Of a stretch of DNA of 64,000 nt, positions 9,170 through 18,957 are shown piece by piece. Below the pieces are notes generated by a model, which was not told where the DNA came from, did no database searches, and saw only the letters and a list, made by a program, of their open reading frames with translations. Position 1 is the first letter of the stretch, and each line of letters opens with the position of its first letter. The position numbers were made by a program, and so were the translations under genes. This DNA is from Candidatus Berkiella cookevillensis (lineage in GTDB: Bacteria > Pseudomonadota > Gammaproteobacteria > Berkiellales > Berkiellaceae), in contig NZ_LKHV02000001.1 of NCBI RefSeq assembly GCF_001431315.2, positions 1,178,001 to 1,242,000 of the forward strand. Reading direction: 5' to 3'.

Positions 9170-12100
9170 ATGGCTAAAAAAAAGAAGAAAAGTGGTGTGT
9201 TAAAAAAAATAGCCAAAGGAATGGGTATTGGCAGTCAATCTACAGACAAAGAAAATACTCGCCCAGCCATTGATCTTAATATACCACCCATTGTAGAAGT
9301 TGAAAGAGACAATGCCTTTCTTCACGAGAGATTAAAGGGCGATAAAAAAGGCACTAAAGCAAATGTTAAAGTGAAACTTGCCACAGAAAGGGAGCCATTG
9401 ACACTTCTAGAAGAAGTGAGGCGAGGTAAAAAACTTAAAAATGTACAAGATCGAAAATTGCAAGAAACGCCTAAAGAACAAAAGACTATTATAGATAGAA
9501 CTGCTATTGGTGCAGATGCATTACAAGCGCAAATGCAGCGTCTTAAAAAACGAGAAGGGAATGTTGAACGAGAAGAAGATGTCTCTGCTACAAATAAGAA
9601 AGCAGAGCGCACTGCCTTACTGAAAAAAATACAAGATTTGTCAGTGGATAGAGAAGATTTTGTCAGTGAAAATAGAAAATTAAATAACTATGCAGAAAGC
9701 ATTAGAAAATTGTCTATTAGCTTCGATGTTGATAATAAAGTAAAGAATAGAGAAGAAATTATACAAGCATGTTTTGCAAGGGTTCAAGACTGCAAACAGC
9801 AAATGGATAGCTTTTTAAGAGACATTCAATCTGGAGAAATTCCGGAGAAATCTGAAGTCACACAGATTAAAAGAGGTGATATTCCCGATGCGGAAGTAGA
9901 TTTGTCTCGAACCAGCATGAAAGGGAATGAAAAATTTTATGCCAGTCAATTTAATAATACAATCAGAACAGGTATTGTCCAATCTGTTAATACATATTTG
10001 ACGTCTGTACAGCAAATTCAAGATGCAATTCTAAAAGGTTTGTCAGAAGAACTCATTACTGTCGATGAAGCGAAGCGTTATGCTGAGCAGTTTCTCTCTC
10101 ATCATCAAAAAAATGTACAGTCTTTCTTAAAAGACAATGCCTACTATGACTTAAGTGCGCAGTTCGAAGAGCGAGAGGCAACAGAAGATGAGCTTCAAGA
10201 GCACCCAGAAGATCCAAAATATGTGGCAACAAATATAGAAGATGGAGCTTTTGAAGAGGCGCTGCTTGCTGAGGAGGAAGGTTTTGATTTTGAACAACTC
10301 TTAAATGGTTGGAATGAAATGTCGGAGGAAGGACAAGCTAGAATTAATGCGTTATTCGATCAAATTGACCCAGATCTTCCTGAGCGTGAAAAATTAAGAA
10401 TAATAATGGAACAATGGGGTGAAGAACCAGCTTATTCTGAAGAAGATGTGTTTATTTCAGATGCAGACCCAGAGCTAACACCTGAAACCAAAGAAGAACT
10501 TTATAATTTTATTAAACCTGCTTTGCGCTCTATAACAATGCTGAACAATGATTCTGCATATAATCCAGTTGAAATGTTGAATGGATTTTTAGGTGGATCA
10601 GATGCAATAGATGAAATCCTTATTGAAGATTATTTAAAGGCAAATCAAAGCACCATTATTCAGTATCAAAATTTGGGCTTGCAACTTAATCTCTTGCAAA
10701 AAGCACTAGAAATTTATCATGAAGTGTATTTGGATGATGGGTATATCACTGAAGCATTAGAGCTTATCAATACGATAAATCCACCAGATGGTTGGGATAT
10801 GGAAGATTCTGCTCAATTTTTTAAGCAAGTGTTTGAGCAAAGAAATCAATTATGGAGTGGTGAAGATTTTAGACGTTTAGAAGATTTGGTAAAAGATATT
10901 GCAGATTATTACAAACCAGAATCACGTAAAAAAGCAAAAGAATCTGAAACTTCTTTTGAAGAAATTCAAGTAAGTCAAGAAGCATGGGCTAAAGCAAAGC
11001 AATATTTTTACGATAACCCAACGAGTGTAAAATGTGATAAATATGAGAATAATTTGTCGCATTCTTTTTTAAATATAGAAGGACATCTCTTTGCCGTGCA
11101 CACAGGGCCTTATGTTGGGCAAGGTGCTTTTGGTAAAGTAAAGCTTATCAAAGATGAATCAAACCATATCTTTGCTGTTAAGATACAGGGTGATGGTGAT
11201 AGTACCGAAAAAGACGCTGAACATAATATTATGCGTATTGTCGGTGAACTGATTGGTAGAGGAGAGAGAGAATATGGTAGAACTTTCCAAACAAGTGGAA
11301 GGCATGCAGATAAAAAATTCTATACAGCAAAGCAATTTCTGCCGGGGCAAGAGCTTTACAAAGAGCTAAACTCTGATCTTTTTACTAAAGATATAGATCC
11401 TTCGCTTTTTACAGATTATAAGCCTTTCTTTCCACAGCCTATTTCTGAAGCTGTCCGTCTGGAAATAGCAATAAAAGCAATGCAATCTGTTCAATCAGTG
11501 CATGATAAGGGTGTTATTCATGCTGATATTAAACCTGAAAATTTCATTATAAATGTTGAAGGTGAAATGATTACAGTGAGTGCCACAGATTACGGACTTT
11601 CCAAAGTACTGCCACAAGGTGTTGATTTTATCATAGATCCTGCCGTCAGAGGAACTCCAGGTTATATTGCACCAGAAATTGCTACAGAGCGGCGTGATGG
11701 AAACGGAGAAGTGATTGGCTATACAGAACCAGACGGCAAATATTCTTTTGCCAGCGATGTCTATGCGTTGGGTGTCATGTTAAAAGATGACTTAGCTTTA
11801 AGTGAAGATGTTTATCAACCTCTTTTACAAGCAGATCCTGCAAAACGTCCAAGTATTGCAAATGCAATACAGATCTTAGAAGAAAGATTATCTACCGTAA
11901 AAACTGTTGAGATAGAGCCTACATCTATAGACGCAGATTTAGATGCAGAAGCAATCTCAGAAGAACAAGAGGATGTGCCTTTTGAGGAGAATGAAGCTCA
12001 ATTTGATAGGGATGCAGTAGCTACAGAGAAATATAAGAGTAAAATAACATTGTTTATTCGTGACTGGGCACGTAATTTGGTTAGAAATGATGCAGGGGTA

Positions 12101-13822
12101 TTGCAGGAAATAAAAGAAAAGAATTTGAATGAAGCTCAGCAAGAAGAAGTTTTTGCATTTTTGCAGAAAGATACAGCTGCTCGGATTCAACAGCAATGGA
12201 ATGAGATCATTCAGAAAGCAAAAGAAGGATTTTATCCAGAAGAGCAAAATAAAATGCTCTTAGGTGTTGTTGCACTCCATGAAAAAGATTTGATAGATAG
12301 GATTCGAAATCCAATCTCTTCAGATAAAGACGAGTCTGTACAAAAATTAGTAGATAATCTCTTCAATGAGCAACTTATCACTTCTGGTAATGAGTTTTGG
12401 GAGTTCATGAAAGATACGCTTGATGAAGAACGTTGGTTAGAAATTGGAAGAGTGGCTTTAGAGATACCAGAAGATGAAATGCAAACTGAAGATGAGGAAC
12501 GATATATTATTTCACAGTTTTTAAAAATAAAATTTACAGCTACTCAGATTAATGAAATGTTAGAAGAACTTATTGAAAGTTTAGAAGATGAAAAAAATAT
12601 TGATGCAAAGCTTTTGGCTCTAGATTCAGATCTAGTAGATAGCCTTGAAACAATGTCAATATACCGAAAACTTGAAGTTTTATCTCAAATGGAGGATGAG
12701 AGGGAAGAACAGTCTGCAAGCTTAGATGAAACAAATGAGTTGCAAAGTGATGACGATAGTGGCCTTGAAACACTTTTTGAAATGCGACGTTCATCACCCA
12801 AGCTTGAACATAAACCAATACCTAATGAAGGTCTTGATGAGCTTGAAGAGGGAATGCCTGAATTTTCTCTACCAACACAAGGTAGTATAGGGGCTAAATC
12901 TGAAAAAAAACCAATACCTGATTCAGGTCTTGATTTGGCGGATGATGAACACGTAGCTTTTGCACAGAATATGACACAGATGGAAGAAGAAAAGAAAAAA
13001 GCGCCTAGAAAAGAGCTAGAAGATAGTGTGCCCTCTAAACGCAAATCAATGCCTGATCTTTCGAGTGCTAAACAAACAAGAAAAGCAAGACCTCAGAGTG
13101 ATTCTGCACTAATAACATCATTGAACGATGAGCCTAGAAAAAATCCGCCATTACATTTTTCCGCTTTTTCTTCAGCGCCTAAAATAAAAGATGCTGAGGT
13201 TATTTTTACAGTGCACTCAAGACCAAAACCTGAAGTGAAAGTAGATGAGCAATTTTCTGATGATGTAACACCTGAGATTAAAATATCTGCCTCTTCTAAA
13301 CCAGCATCTAAATCTCAGAAAACGGAAACTTCAGTGCTATCAAGTAGTGATGAGGCAAAGGTGCAGAAAGTATTCTCTCAAAATGCGCCTAAATCAGAAT
13401 TCCCCGAGGCCTTTGTCGAAAAAATTTATCAGCTCCATCCAGTAAGTGATTGGAAGATACAGCATCCTGACAGCAAAACGATAGATATTATTTCGAAGCA
13501 TGAGCCAGCCCAAAAATGCCATATTCAAATGCAAAATGAAGATGTTAAATTTGAAGCAAATGGTAAGGGTGTGGGAGATATGCTCAATTGTGTACAAGCC
13601 TATCAAGAAAGCGTTGCCAAGGATTTTGACTTAACTTATGATTTGGCAGTACGCACTGAAGGGAAAGCCATTGAGGTGCTGCAACAACTCATCAGTAAAG
13701 GCATTAACAAAGAACAAATTAGCTCTGTTGAAGTGGCTGGTAAGCAGCTTGATGCAGAGAGTCTTCAGAGATTATTGGAAAGCGCTGCTGTGGCTGATAA
13801 AACCAAGCGGCAAAGCATGTAG
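9170..13822 (+). CDS. Large Ser/Thr protein kinase, candidate Dot/Icm effector
   Basis: The 1550-residue protein contains a complete eukaryotic-type kinase domain at about residues 640-900: glycine loop GQGAFGKV (from G650), ATP lysine K671 (FAVKI), catalytic D786 in HADIKPEN, metal-binding D807 in DYG, and APE in GTPGYIAPE. All key residues are present, so it should be active. The N-terminus is lysine-rich (MAKKKKKSG); residues 1-640 and 900-1250 are acidic and helical. About residues 1180-1300 carry loose repeats of a KPIP-x-x-GLD motif. There is no signal peptide and no membrane span. The 30-bp gap and the SD GAGGG place it in the rpoE-degP transcript. Substrate is unknown; export by Dot/Icm is inferred. 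Confidence 0.88.
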   Translation: MAKKKKKSGVLKKIAKGMGIGSQSTDKENTRPAIDLNIPPIVEVERDNAFLHERLKGDKKGTKANVKVKLATEREPLTLLEEVRRGKKLKNVQDRKLQETPKEQKTIIDRTAIGADALQAQMQRLKKREGNVEREEDVSATNKKAERTALLKKIQDLSVDREDFVSENRKLNNYAESIRKLSISFDVDNKVKNREEIIQACFARVQDCKQQMDSFLRDIQSGEIPEKSEVTQIKRGDIPDAEVDLSRTSMKGNEKFYASQFNNTIRTGIVQSVNTYLTSVQQIQDAILKGLSEELITVDEAKRYAEQFLSHHQKNVQSFLKDNAYYDLSAQFEEREATEDELQEHPEDPKYVATNIEDGAFEEALLAEEEGFDFEQLLNGWNEMSEEGQARINALFDQIDPDLPEREKLRIIMEQWGEEPAYSEEDVFISDADPELTPETKEELYNFIKPALRSITMLNNDSAYNPVEMLNGFLGGSDAIDEILIEDYLKANQSTIIQYQNLGLQLNLLQKALEIYHEVYLDDGYITEALELINTINPPDGWDMEDSAQFFKQVFEQRNQLWSGEDFRRLEDLVKDIADYYKPESRKKAKESETSFEEIQVSQEAWAKAKQYFYDNPTSVKCDKYENNLSHSFLNIEGHLFAVHTGPYVGQGAFGKVKLIKDESNHIFAVKIQGDGDSTEKDAEHNIMRIVGELIGRGEREYGRTFQTSGRHADKKFYTAKQFLPGQELYKELNSDLFTKDIDPSLFTDYKPFFPQPISEAVRLEIAIKAMQSVQSVHDKGVIHADIKPENFIINVEGEMITVSATDYGLSKVLPQGVDFIIDPAVRGTPGYIAPEIATERRDGNGEVIGYTEPDGKYSFASDVYALGVMLKDDLALSEDVYQPLLQADPAKRPSIANAIQILEERLSTVKTVEIEPTSIDADLDAEAISEEQEDVPFEENEAQFDRDAVATEKYKSKITLFIRDWARNLVRNDAGVLQEIKEKNLNEAQQEEVFAFLQKDTAARIQQQWNEIIQKAKEGFYPEEQNKMLLGVVALHEKDLIDRIRNPISSDKDESVQKLVDNLFNEQLITSGNEFWEFMKDTLDEERWLEIGRVALEIPEDEMQTEDEERYIISQFLKIKFTATQINEMLEELIESLEDEKNIDAKLLALDSDLVDSLETMSIYRKLEVLSQMEDEREEQSASLDETNELQSDDDSGLETLFEMRRSSPKLEHKPIPNEGLDELEEGMPEFSLPTQGSIGAKSEKKPIPDSGLDLADDEHVAFAQNMTQMEEEKKKAPRKELEDSVPSKRKSMPDLSSAKQTRKARPQSDSALITSLNDEPRKNPPLHFSAFSSAPKIKDAEVIFTVHSRPKPEVKVDEQFSDDVTPEIKISASSKPASKSQKTETSVLSSSDEAKVQKVFSQNAPKSEFPEAFVEKIYQLHPVSDWKIQHPDSKTIDIISKHEPAQKCHIQMQNEDVKFEANGKGVGDMLNCVQAYQESVAKDFDLTYDLAVRTEGKAIEVLQQLISKGINKEQISSVEVAGKQLDAESLQRLLESAAVADKTKRQSM

Positions 13823-13866
13823 TAGTTGTCTTAAATGTCAACATTTTTTGCGCTTAATTCTAGGCT

Positions 13867-14015
13867 CGTCACTGCGAGGCGTTCACGACGAAGCAGTCCA
13901 TCTTGAAATCCTTAAAAGCACTGTAAGAAAGACTTCAAGATGGATTGCCGCGCAAAAGACGTTATGGTTTATTTCCTATTTCATTTTTTTCCTGCGTCTT
14001 TTGCTCGCAACGACG
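13867..14015. repeat. Dispersed palindromic repeat, family 3
   Basis: The stretch is a nested inverted repeat: outer ends CGTCACTGCGAGG and CTCGCAACGACG, inner arms AGTCCATCTTGAA and TTCAAGATGGATTG. It resembles the CGTCATTGCGAG...CAATCCATCTTGA palindromes scattered in many intracellular bacteria. An open frame across it (13638-14138) is a by-product of the repeat. The rest of the 363-bp gap before lepA (14016-14185) shows no gene. Confidence 0.7.
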
Positions 14016-14185
14016 ATCTTTATTCGTGCGGTTCAGGTGGATGATGAGTCCCATGTTAGATCGTGGTGCGAGGCGAGATTATTACCATCGAATGATGGAT
14101 TAAAAACTAAACTACCTTCCTTAGCGCATTTCGCATAAAATACACGTAGTTTCCAAACAAATACGTTATATAACAAACTAAAAAT

Positions 14186-15982
14186 ATGAAGCATATTCGG
14201 AATTTCTCTGTTATCGCCCACATTGATCACGGTAAATCAACGTTATCTGACAGACTTATACAGGAGTGCGGTGGCTTAAGCTCTCGTGAAATGTCTGCGC
14301 AAGTCTTAGATTCAATGGATTTAGAACGTGAGCGTGGTATTACCATCAAAGCACAAAGTGTTTCCTTGCAATATAAAGCAAAAGATAATAAAGTATACCA
14401 ACTAAATTTTATTGATACGCCAGGCCATGTTGACTTTGCTTATGAGGTCTCTCGCTCATTGGCCGCATGCGAAGGTGCTTTGCTGGTTGTTGATGCTGCC
14501 CAAGGTGTAGAAGCGCAAACGGTGGCAAATTGCTATACAGCAATTGAACAAGACTTAGAAGTGATTCCTGTCTTAAACAAAATTGACTTACCTCAGGCAG
14601 AGCCAGAACGCGTTATTGATGAGATAGAGCAAATTATTGGTATTGAAGCCAAAGATGCGCTTCGGGTCAGTGCTAAAGAAGGCATTGGCATTAAAGAATT
14701 ATTAGAGGAATTGGTTGAGAAAGTACCAGCGCCAAAGGGTGATGAAAATGCCCCCTTGCAAGCACTGATTATCGATTCTTGGTTTGATAATTATTTAGGT
14801 GTTGTATCCTTGGTTCGGATCAAAAATGGCCGTTTAGCCATTAAGGACAAAATTAAAGTAATGTCGACTGGTTTGAGTCACCAGGTTGATCAATTAGGTG
14901 TTTTTACACCTAAACGCTTGAACAAAGAAGTGCTAAATACGGGTGAAGTTGGTTTTATTGTTGCTGGAATTAAAGATATTAATGGTGCGCCTGTGGGCGA
15001 TACCATTACGCATCATCACAATCCATGCGAGAATGCATTGCCTGGATTTAGTAAGGTGCAACCTAAAGTATTTTCTGGATTATTTCCAGTTAATAATGAT
15101 GATTTTGAAGCCTTTAGAGAAGCATTATCAAAATTAAGCCTAAATGATGCGTCGCTATACTACGAGCCTGAATCGAGTACAGCACTAGGATTTGGTTTTC
15201 GCTGTGGATTTTTGGGCCTCTTGCATATGGAAATTATACAAGAGCGATTAGAGCGAGAATACGATCTTGATTTAATTACGACAGCGCCTACTGTGGTATT
15301 TGAAGTTGTGACAACCAAAGGTGAAACTTTACATATTGATAACCCTGCTAAGCTACCGGCTGTTAGCTTAATTGAAGAGATGAGAGAACCTATTGTTGAA
15401 GCGCATATTTTAGTACCACGTGCTTATGTTGGCGATATCATGACATTGTGCATTGAAAAGCGTGGTTTCCAGAAAAAAATGGAATATGTGAGCTCTCAGG
15501 TAGCGCTTACCTTTGAATTGCCAATGAATGAAGTAGTGCTTGATTTTTACGATAGGCTTAAATCAATTAGTCGTGGTTATGCTTCTTTTGATTATGAGTT
15601 TGTGCGCTTCCAGCAAGCAGATCTTGTTAAAATGGAAGTCTTGATTAACGGTGATCCAGTGGATGCTTTAGCGCTGATAGTACATCGTCAGAATGTGGCT
15701 TATCGTGCGCGCGCATTAACGAGTAAGCTAAAAGATTTAATCCCTAGACAGATGTTTGATGTTGCGATTCAAGCGGCAATTGGGGCGCAAATTATTGCTC
15801 GTACCAGCGTAAAAGCTTTACGAAAAAATGTGACGGCAAAATGCTATGGTGGTGACGTGTCACGTAAGCGTAAATTACTTGAAAAGCAAAAGCGCGGTAA
15901 AAAGCGTATGAAACAGGTAGGTTCTGTGGAGATTCCACAAGAGGCTTTCTTAGCAGTACTAAAAATGGATCAAGAAAAATAG
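14186..15982 (+). CDS. lepA: Elongation factor 4 (LepA), ribosome GTPase
   Basis: LepA is a translation GTPase related to EF-G that acts on initiation or stalled ribosomes. At 598 residues it has the family length. GTPase motifs are visible: G1 HIDHGKST, G3 DTPGHVDF, G4 NKIDLP. The C-terminal LepA-specific domain ends [18 protein letters not shown]. lepB follows after 78 bp, as in E. coli and many relatives. Confidence 0.97.
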   Translation: MKHIRNFSVIAHIDHGKSTLSDRLIQECGGLSSREMSAQVLDSMDLERERGITIKAQSVSLQYKAKDNKVYQLNFIDTPGHVDFAYEVSRSLAACEGALLVVDAAQGVEAQTVANCYTAIEQDLEVIPVLNKIDLPQAEPERVIDEIEQIIGIEAKDALRVSAKEGIGIKELLEELVEKVPAPKGDENAPLQALIIDSWFDNYLGVVSLVRIKNGRLAIKDKIKVMSTGLSHQVDQLGVFTPKRLNKEVLNTGEVGFIVAGIKDINGAPVGDTITHHHNPCENALPGFSKVQPKVFSGLFPVNNDDFEAFREALSKLSLNDASLYYEPESSTALGFGFRCGFLGLLHMEIIQERLEREYDLDLITTAPTVVFEVVTTKGETLHIDNPAKLPAVSLIEEMREPIVEAHILVPRAYVGDIMTLCIEKRGFQKKMEYVSSQVALTFELPMNEVVLDFYDRLKSISRGYASFDYEFVRFQQADLVKMEVLINGDPVDALALIVHRQNVAYRARALTSKLKDLIPRQMFDVAIQAAIGAQIIARTSVKALRKNVTAKCYGGDVSRKRKLLEKQKRGKKRMKQVGSVEIPQEAFLAVLKMDQEK

Positions 15983-16060
15983 AATGCTCTCCCAAAATTG
16001 GTAGAGGGGAAATGTTTGCTTCGCTTACATGAAAAAAGAATGAATTAAGGAATTGCTGTA

Positions 16061-16858
16061 ATGAAATACTATATGGACTTTTCGGTTATTTTAGCAATAG
16101 GTACCATTGTGTGTGCAGTTGTCTGGGCGTTGGATACAATTCTTTTTAAGAAGAAACGCTTGGCAAATGCAAATGGCGATGTGACTCTTTCTGGAGATCC
16201 TAAAATAGTAGAATATGCAAAATCATTTTTTCCTATTTTACTCGTTGTATTTTTATTGCGTTCCTTTTTAGCAGAGCCTTTTCGAATTCCTTCAGGTTCG
16301 ATGAAGCCAACACTACTGACAGGGGATTTTATTTTGGTTAATAAATTCTCCTATGGCTTTAGAATGCCTCTGTTAGGTAAGAAAATTATTGAGAAAGGCA
16401 CGCCTAAGAGAGGCGATGTATTAGTCTTTAGATATCCTAAAGATACCTCTGTCGATTTTATAAAGCGAGTTGTTGCTATTCCTGGTGATAAAGTAACCTA
16501 CAAAAATAAGAAATTGTATATTAATGATGAAATGATGGCGCAATCATTCCAAGAGCAAATAATAGATATGAATGATTATGGTATGGTGCAAAGTCTTAAA
16601 CGTATAACTGAACAGCTTGATACAAAGGCACACTCTATTTATATAGATGATATGCGCCCAGATACAAACGTTGAGGTCATAGTACCTGAAGGCCATTATT
16701 TTGTTATGGGGGATAATCGAGACAACAGTGATGATTCTCGTAAGTGGGGCTTTGTTCCAGATGAACTTATTATTGGTAAGGCCATCTATGTTTGGATGAG
16801 TTGGGATACAAGTGCTAAAGATGTGCGTTGGAAGCGGATTGGTACGGCTATTAACTAG
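16061..16858 (+). CDS. lepB: Signal peptidase I
   Basis: Signal peptidase I cleaves signal peptides from exported proteins at the periplasmic face of the inner membrane. The 265-residue protein has two N-terminal membrane segments (about 8-28 and 56-72), the nucleophile S80 in IPSGSMKPT, the general base K135 in FIKRVVAIPGD and the box MGDNRDNSDDSR. It is downstream of lepA and starts the lepB-DUF4845-rnc-era-recO-pdxJ-acpS run. Confidence 0.96.
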   Translation: MKYYMDFSVILAIGTIVCAVVWALDTILFKKKRLANANGDVTLSGDPKIVEYAKSFFPILLVVFLLRSFLAEPFRIPSGSMKPTLLTGDFILVNKFSYGFRMPLLGKKIIEKGTPKRGDVLVFRYPKDTSVDFIKRVVAIPGDKVTYKNKKLYINDEMMAQSFQEQIIDMNDYGMVQSLKRITEQLDTKAHSIYIDDMRPDTNVEVIVPEGHYFVMGDNRDNSDDSRKWGFVPDELIIGKAIYVWMSWDTSAKDVRWKRIGTAIN

Positions 16859-16925
16859 TTTGGAATGTCGATTATAAGGGCGGGCACAGAGACTCGCTCC
16901 TAAGAAGAAAAAAGGATGATAAATC

Positions 16926-17285
16926 ATGAAGCATCAGAAAGGAATTTCATTTATACAGATTTTGTTTCTTGCTTGTATACTGATTTTTGCAGGTACTATA
17001 GGATTTAGTTTGGTGCCACCGTATTTGGAGCACTTAACAATCAAAAAATCTTTACAAGATTTGGCGAAACAGCCAGATATTAAAACGCAAAGCACAGGCA
17101 AAATTAGAGATTTATTGTTGAGACGGTTCCAGGTTAATAATATCAAAAATGTAAAAGCAACGGATTTGGATATAGATAAACGCGATGGAAAAATGTATTT
17201 ATCTATGGATTACGAGGTAAGAGTGCATGTTATGTTTAATGTAGATGCAGTGGTTAAATTTGATGAGGTCGTTTTAGTCGAGTAG
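16926..17285 (+). CDS. DUF4845 single-span membrane protein
   Basis: The 119-residue protein has a short basic N-terminus (MKHQKGISF), one membrane segment (IQILFLACILIFAGTIGFSL) and a periplasmic domain ending in a beta-rich DYEVRVHVMFNVDAVVKFD. Size, topology and position between lepB and rnc are those of DUF4845, a pilin-like conserved family of unknown role. Its stop overlaps the possible GTG start of rnc. Confidence 0.82.
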   Translation: MKHQKGISFIQILFLACILIFAGTIGFSLVPPYLEHLTIKKSLQDLAKQPDIKTQSTGKIRDLLLRRFQVNNIKNVKATDLDIDKRDGKMYLSMDYEVRVHVMFNVDAVVKFDEVVLVE

Positions 17286-17287
17286 TG

Positions 17288-17959
17288 ATGAAATCAATTA
17301 GTTCTTTACAGAAGCAAATTCAATATTCTTTTGAAAATCAGAAATTGCTGTTGCAAGCCCTTACGCATAAAAGTGCGAATTCAAAACACAATGAACGCCT
17401 AGAATATCTAGGCGATGCCATCTTAAATTTCATAATCGCCGATCTTCTTTATCTGAGATTCCCTCACGCAAAAGAAGGTGAATTGACGCGCAGAAGAGCA
17501 AATTTGGTAAATGGTAGAGCATTAGGTGAAAAGGCTCGCCATTTTGACTTAGGTGAATATTTGCAGCTGGGTACAGGCGAAAAGCTCAGTGGTGGGTTTC
17601 GTCGCGAATCTATTTTAGCAAATTGCTTTGAGGCAATATTAGGTGCACTGTATCTTGATGGTGGCTATTTGGTATGCAGAGAAAAAATAGAAATTTGGTT
17701 TGCAGATGATATTGAGAATGAGCTAAAAACTGCCCCTGAAAAAGATGCCAAAACAGTTTTACAAGAGTGGTTGCAAGCACAGCAAAAATCTTTGCCTGTG
17801 TATCAAGTGATCAATATTGAAGGACCTCAACATGAACAGATCTTTAATGTACAACTGTGTGTAGAGGGTTTGGATAATCCCATTGTTGCATCCGGTGAGA
17901 GTCGTCGAATCGCAGAGCAACGCGCTGCAAAAATATTTCTTGAGCAGGTGAAGAAGTGA
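17288..17959 (+). CDS. rnc: Ribonuclease III
   Basis: RNase III cuts double-stranded RNA during rRNA maturation and mRNA turnover. The catalytic domain has the signature NERLEYLGDAILNF and the second metal-binding block ANCFEAILGALYLDGG; a dsRNA-binding domain occupies about residues 150-223 (AKTVLQEWLQAQ to RIAEQRAAKIFLE). I place the start at ATG 17288; GTG 17285 is adjacent. It ends overlapping the era start. Confidence 0.96.
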   Translation: MKSISSLQKQIQYSFENQKLLLQALTHKSANSKHNERLEYLGDAILNFIIADLLYLRFPHAKEGELTRRRANLVNGRALGEKARHFDLGEYLQLGTGEKLSGGFRRESILANCFEAILGALYLDGGYLVCREKIEIWFADDIENELKTAPEKDAKTVLQEWLQAQQKSLPVYQVINIEGPQHEQIFNVQLCVEGLDNPIVASGESRRIAEQRAAKIFLEQVKK

Positions 17960-18957
17960 GTAAAGATGTTATGTTAGATAAAGACGAAGATAAATCTGAA
18001 GCATTGATGATGCCAATAAAATTGCCTAATCTGCTTGAACAATATGAGAAAATGGATGGCGCAGTTACTTATTGCGGTTTTATTGCTGTCATGGGACGAC
18101 CCAATGTGGGAAAATCCACACTGCTCAATAGCATGTTAAATAAAAAAGTGAGCATTACCTCCCACAAGCCACAGACGACACGTTGTCAAATTTTAGGTGT
18201 TAAAACGGTTGATAACAGACAAATTGTTTGGATTGATACACCTGGTATTCATATCACAGAAAAGAAAGCAATCAATCGATATATGAACCAATCTGCTAGA
18301 AAAGCGCTGATTGATGTCAATGCGGTTGTTTTTGTTGTAGAAGCAATGAAATGGACATTCGAAGATGAGAAAGTGTGGAGTTTGTTGAGCAAACAGTCTG
18401 TTCCGATCATCATCGTTGTAAATAAAATTGATAAAATTAAATCAAAAGAAGAGTTGCTGCCTTACTTAGAAATGTTAAAACAGAAAGCGCCACAAGCAGA
18501 AATCATTCCTATTTCTGCTTTAACACATAAGCAGCTCAACTTTCTTGAAAAATCAATTGATGAAAAATTACCTCAAGATCATTTTTATTTCCCTGAAGAC
18601 ATGTCTAGTAACTTGAGCAATAGCTTTCATATGGCAGAGCTTATTCGTGAAAGATTAATGATTTACCTGGGGAAAGAAATTCCTTATTCGATTGCCGTTC
18701 AAATTGAGCATTGTGACGTAAAAGAAAACATCACACATATCCACGCGCTTATTTGGGTTGAGCGTGAAGCACAAAAACATATTGTGATAGGCAAAGATGG
18801 GGCAATGCTCAAGCAAATAGGCACAAAAGCACGTCTTGAGCTGGAGAAATTTTTAGACAAAAAAGTTTGTCTAAAATTGTGGGTAAAAGTAAAAGCAAAT
18901 TGGACGACACAAAGCGATTTATTACCCAATTTGATTGGTTATGGAGATGACAACTGA
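17956..18957 (+). CDS. era: GTPase Era
   Basis: Era binds 16S rRNA near its 3' end and is needed for 30S subunit maturation. GTPase motifs are GRPNVGKST (G1), DTPG (G3) and NKID (G4). The C-terminal KH domain includes VIGKDGAMLKQIGTKARLELE. The GTG start at 17956 overlaps the rnc stop (GTGA). The protein is 333 residues, about 30 longer than E. coli Era because of an extra N-terminal stretch rich in D, E and K. Confidence 0.96.
   Translation: MSKDVMLDKDEDKSEALMMPIKLPNLLEQYEKMDGAVTYCGFIAVMGRPNVGKSTLLNSMLNKKVSITSHKPQTTRCQILGVKTVDNRQIVWIDTPGIHITEKKAINRYMNQSARKALIDVNAVVFVVEAMKWTFEDEKVWSLLSKQSVPIIIVVNKIDKIKSKEELLPYLEMLKQKAPQAEIIPISALTHKQLNFLEKSIDEKLPQDHFYFPEDMSSNLSNSFHMAELIRERLMIYLGKEIPYSIAVQIEHCDVKENITHIHALIWVEREAQKHIVIGKDGAMLKQIGTKARLELEKFLDKKVCLKLWVKVKANWTTQSDLLPNLIGYGDDN

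Noticed and set aside
12685-13044. 119-codon serine-rich minus-strand frame inside the kinase gene
   Set aside because: Shadow of the acidic, glutamate-rich part of the kinase; no start signal.
13638-14138. 166-codon open frame overlapping the kinase end and the repeat
   Set aside because: It is a shadow of the kinase gene joined to the palindromic repeat; the composition is not protein-like and there is no ribosome-binding site.
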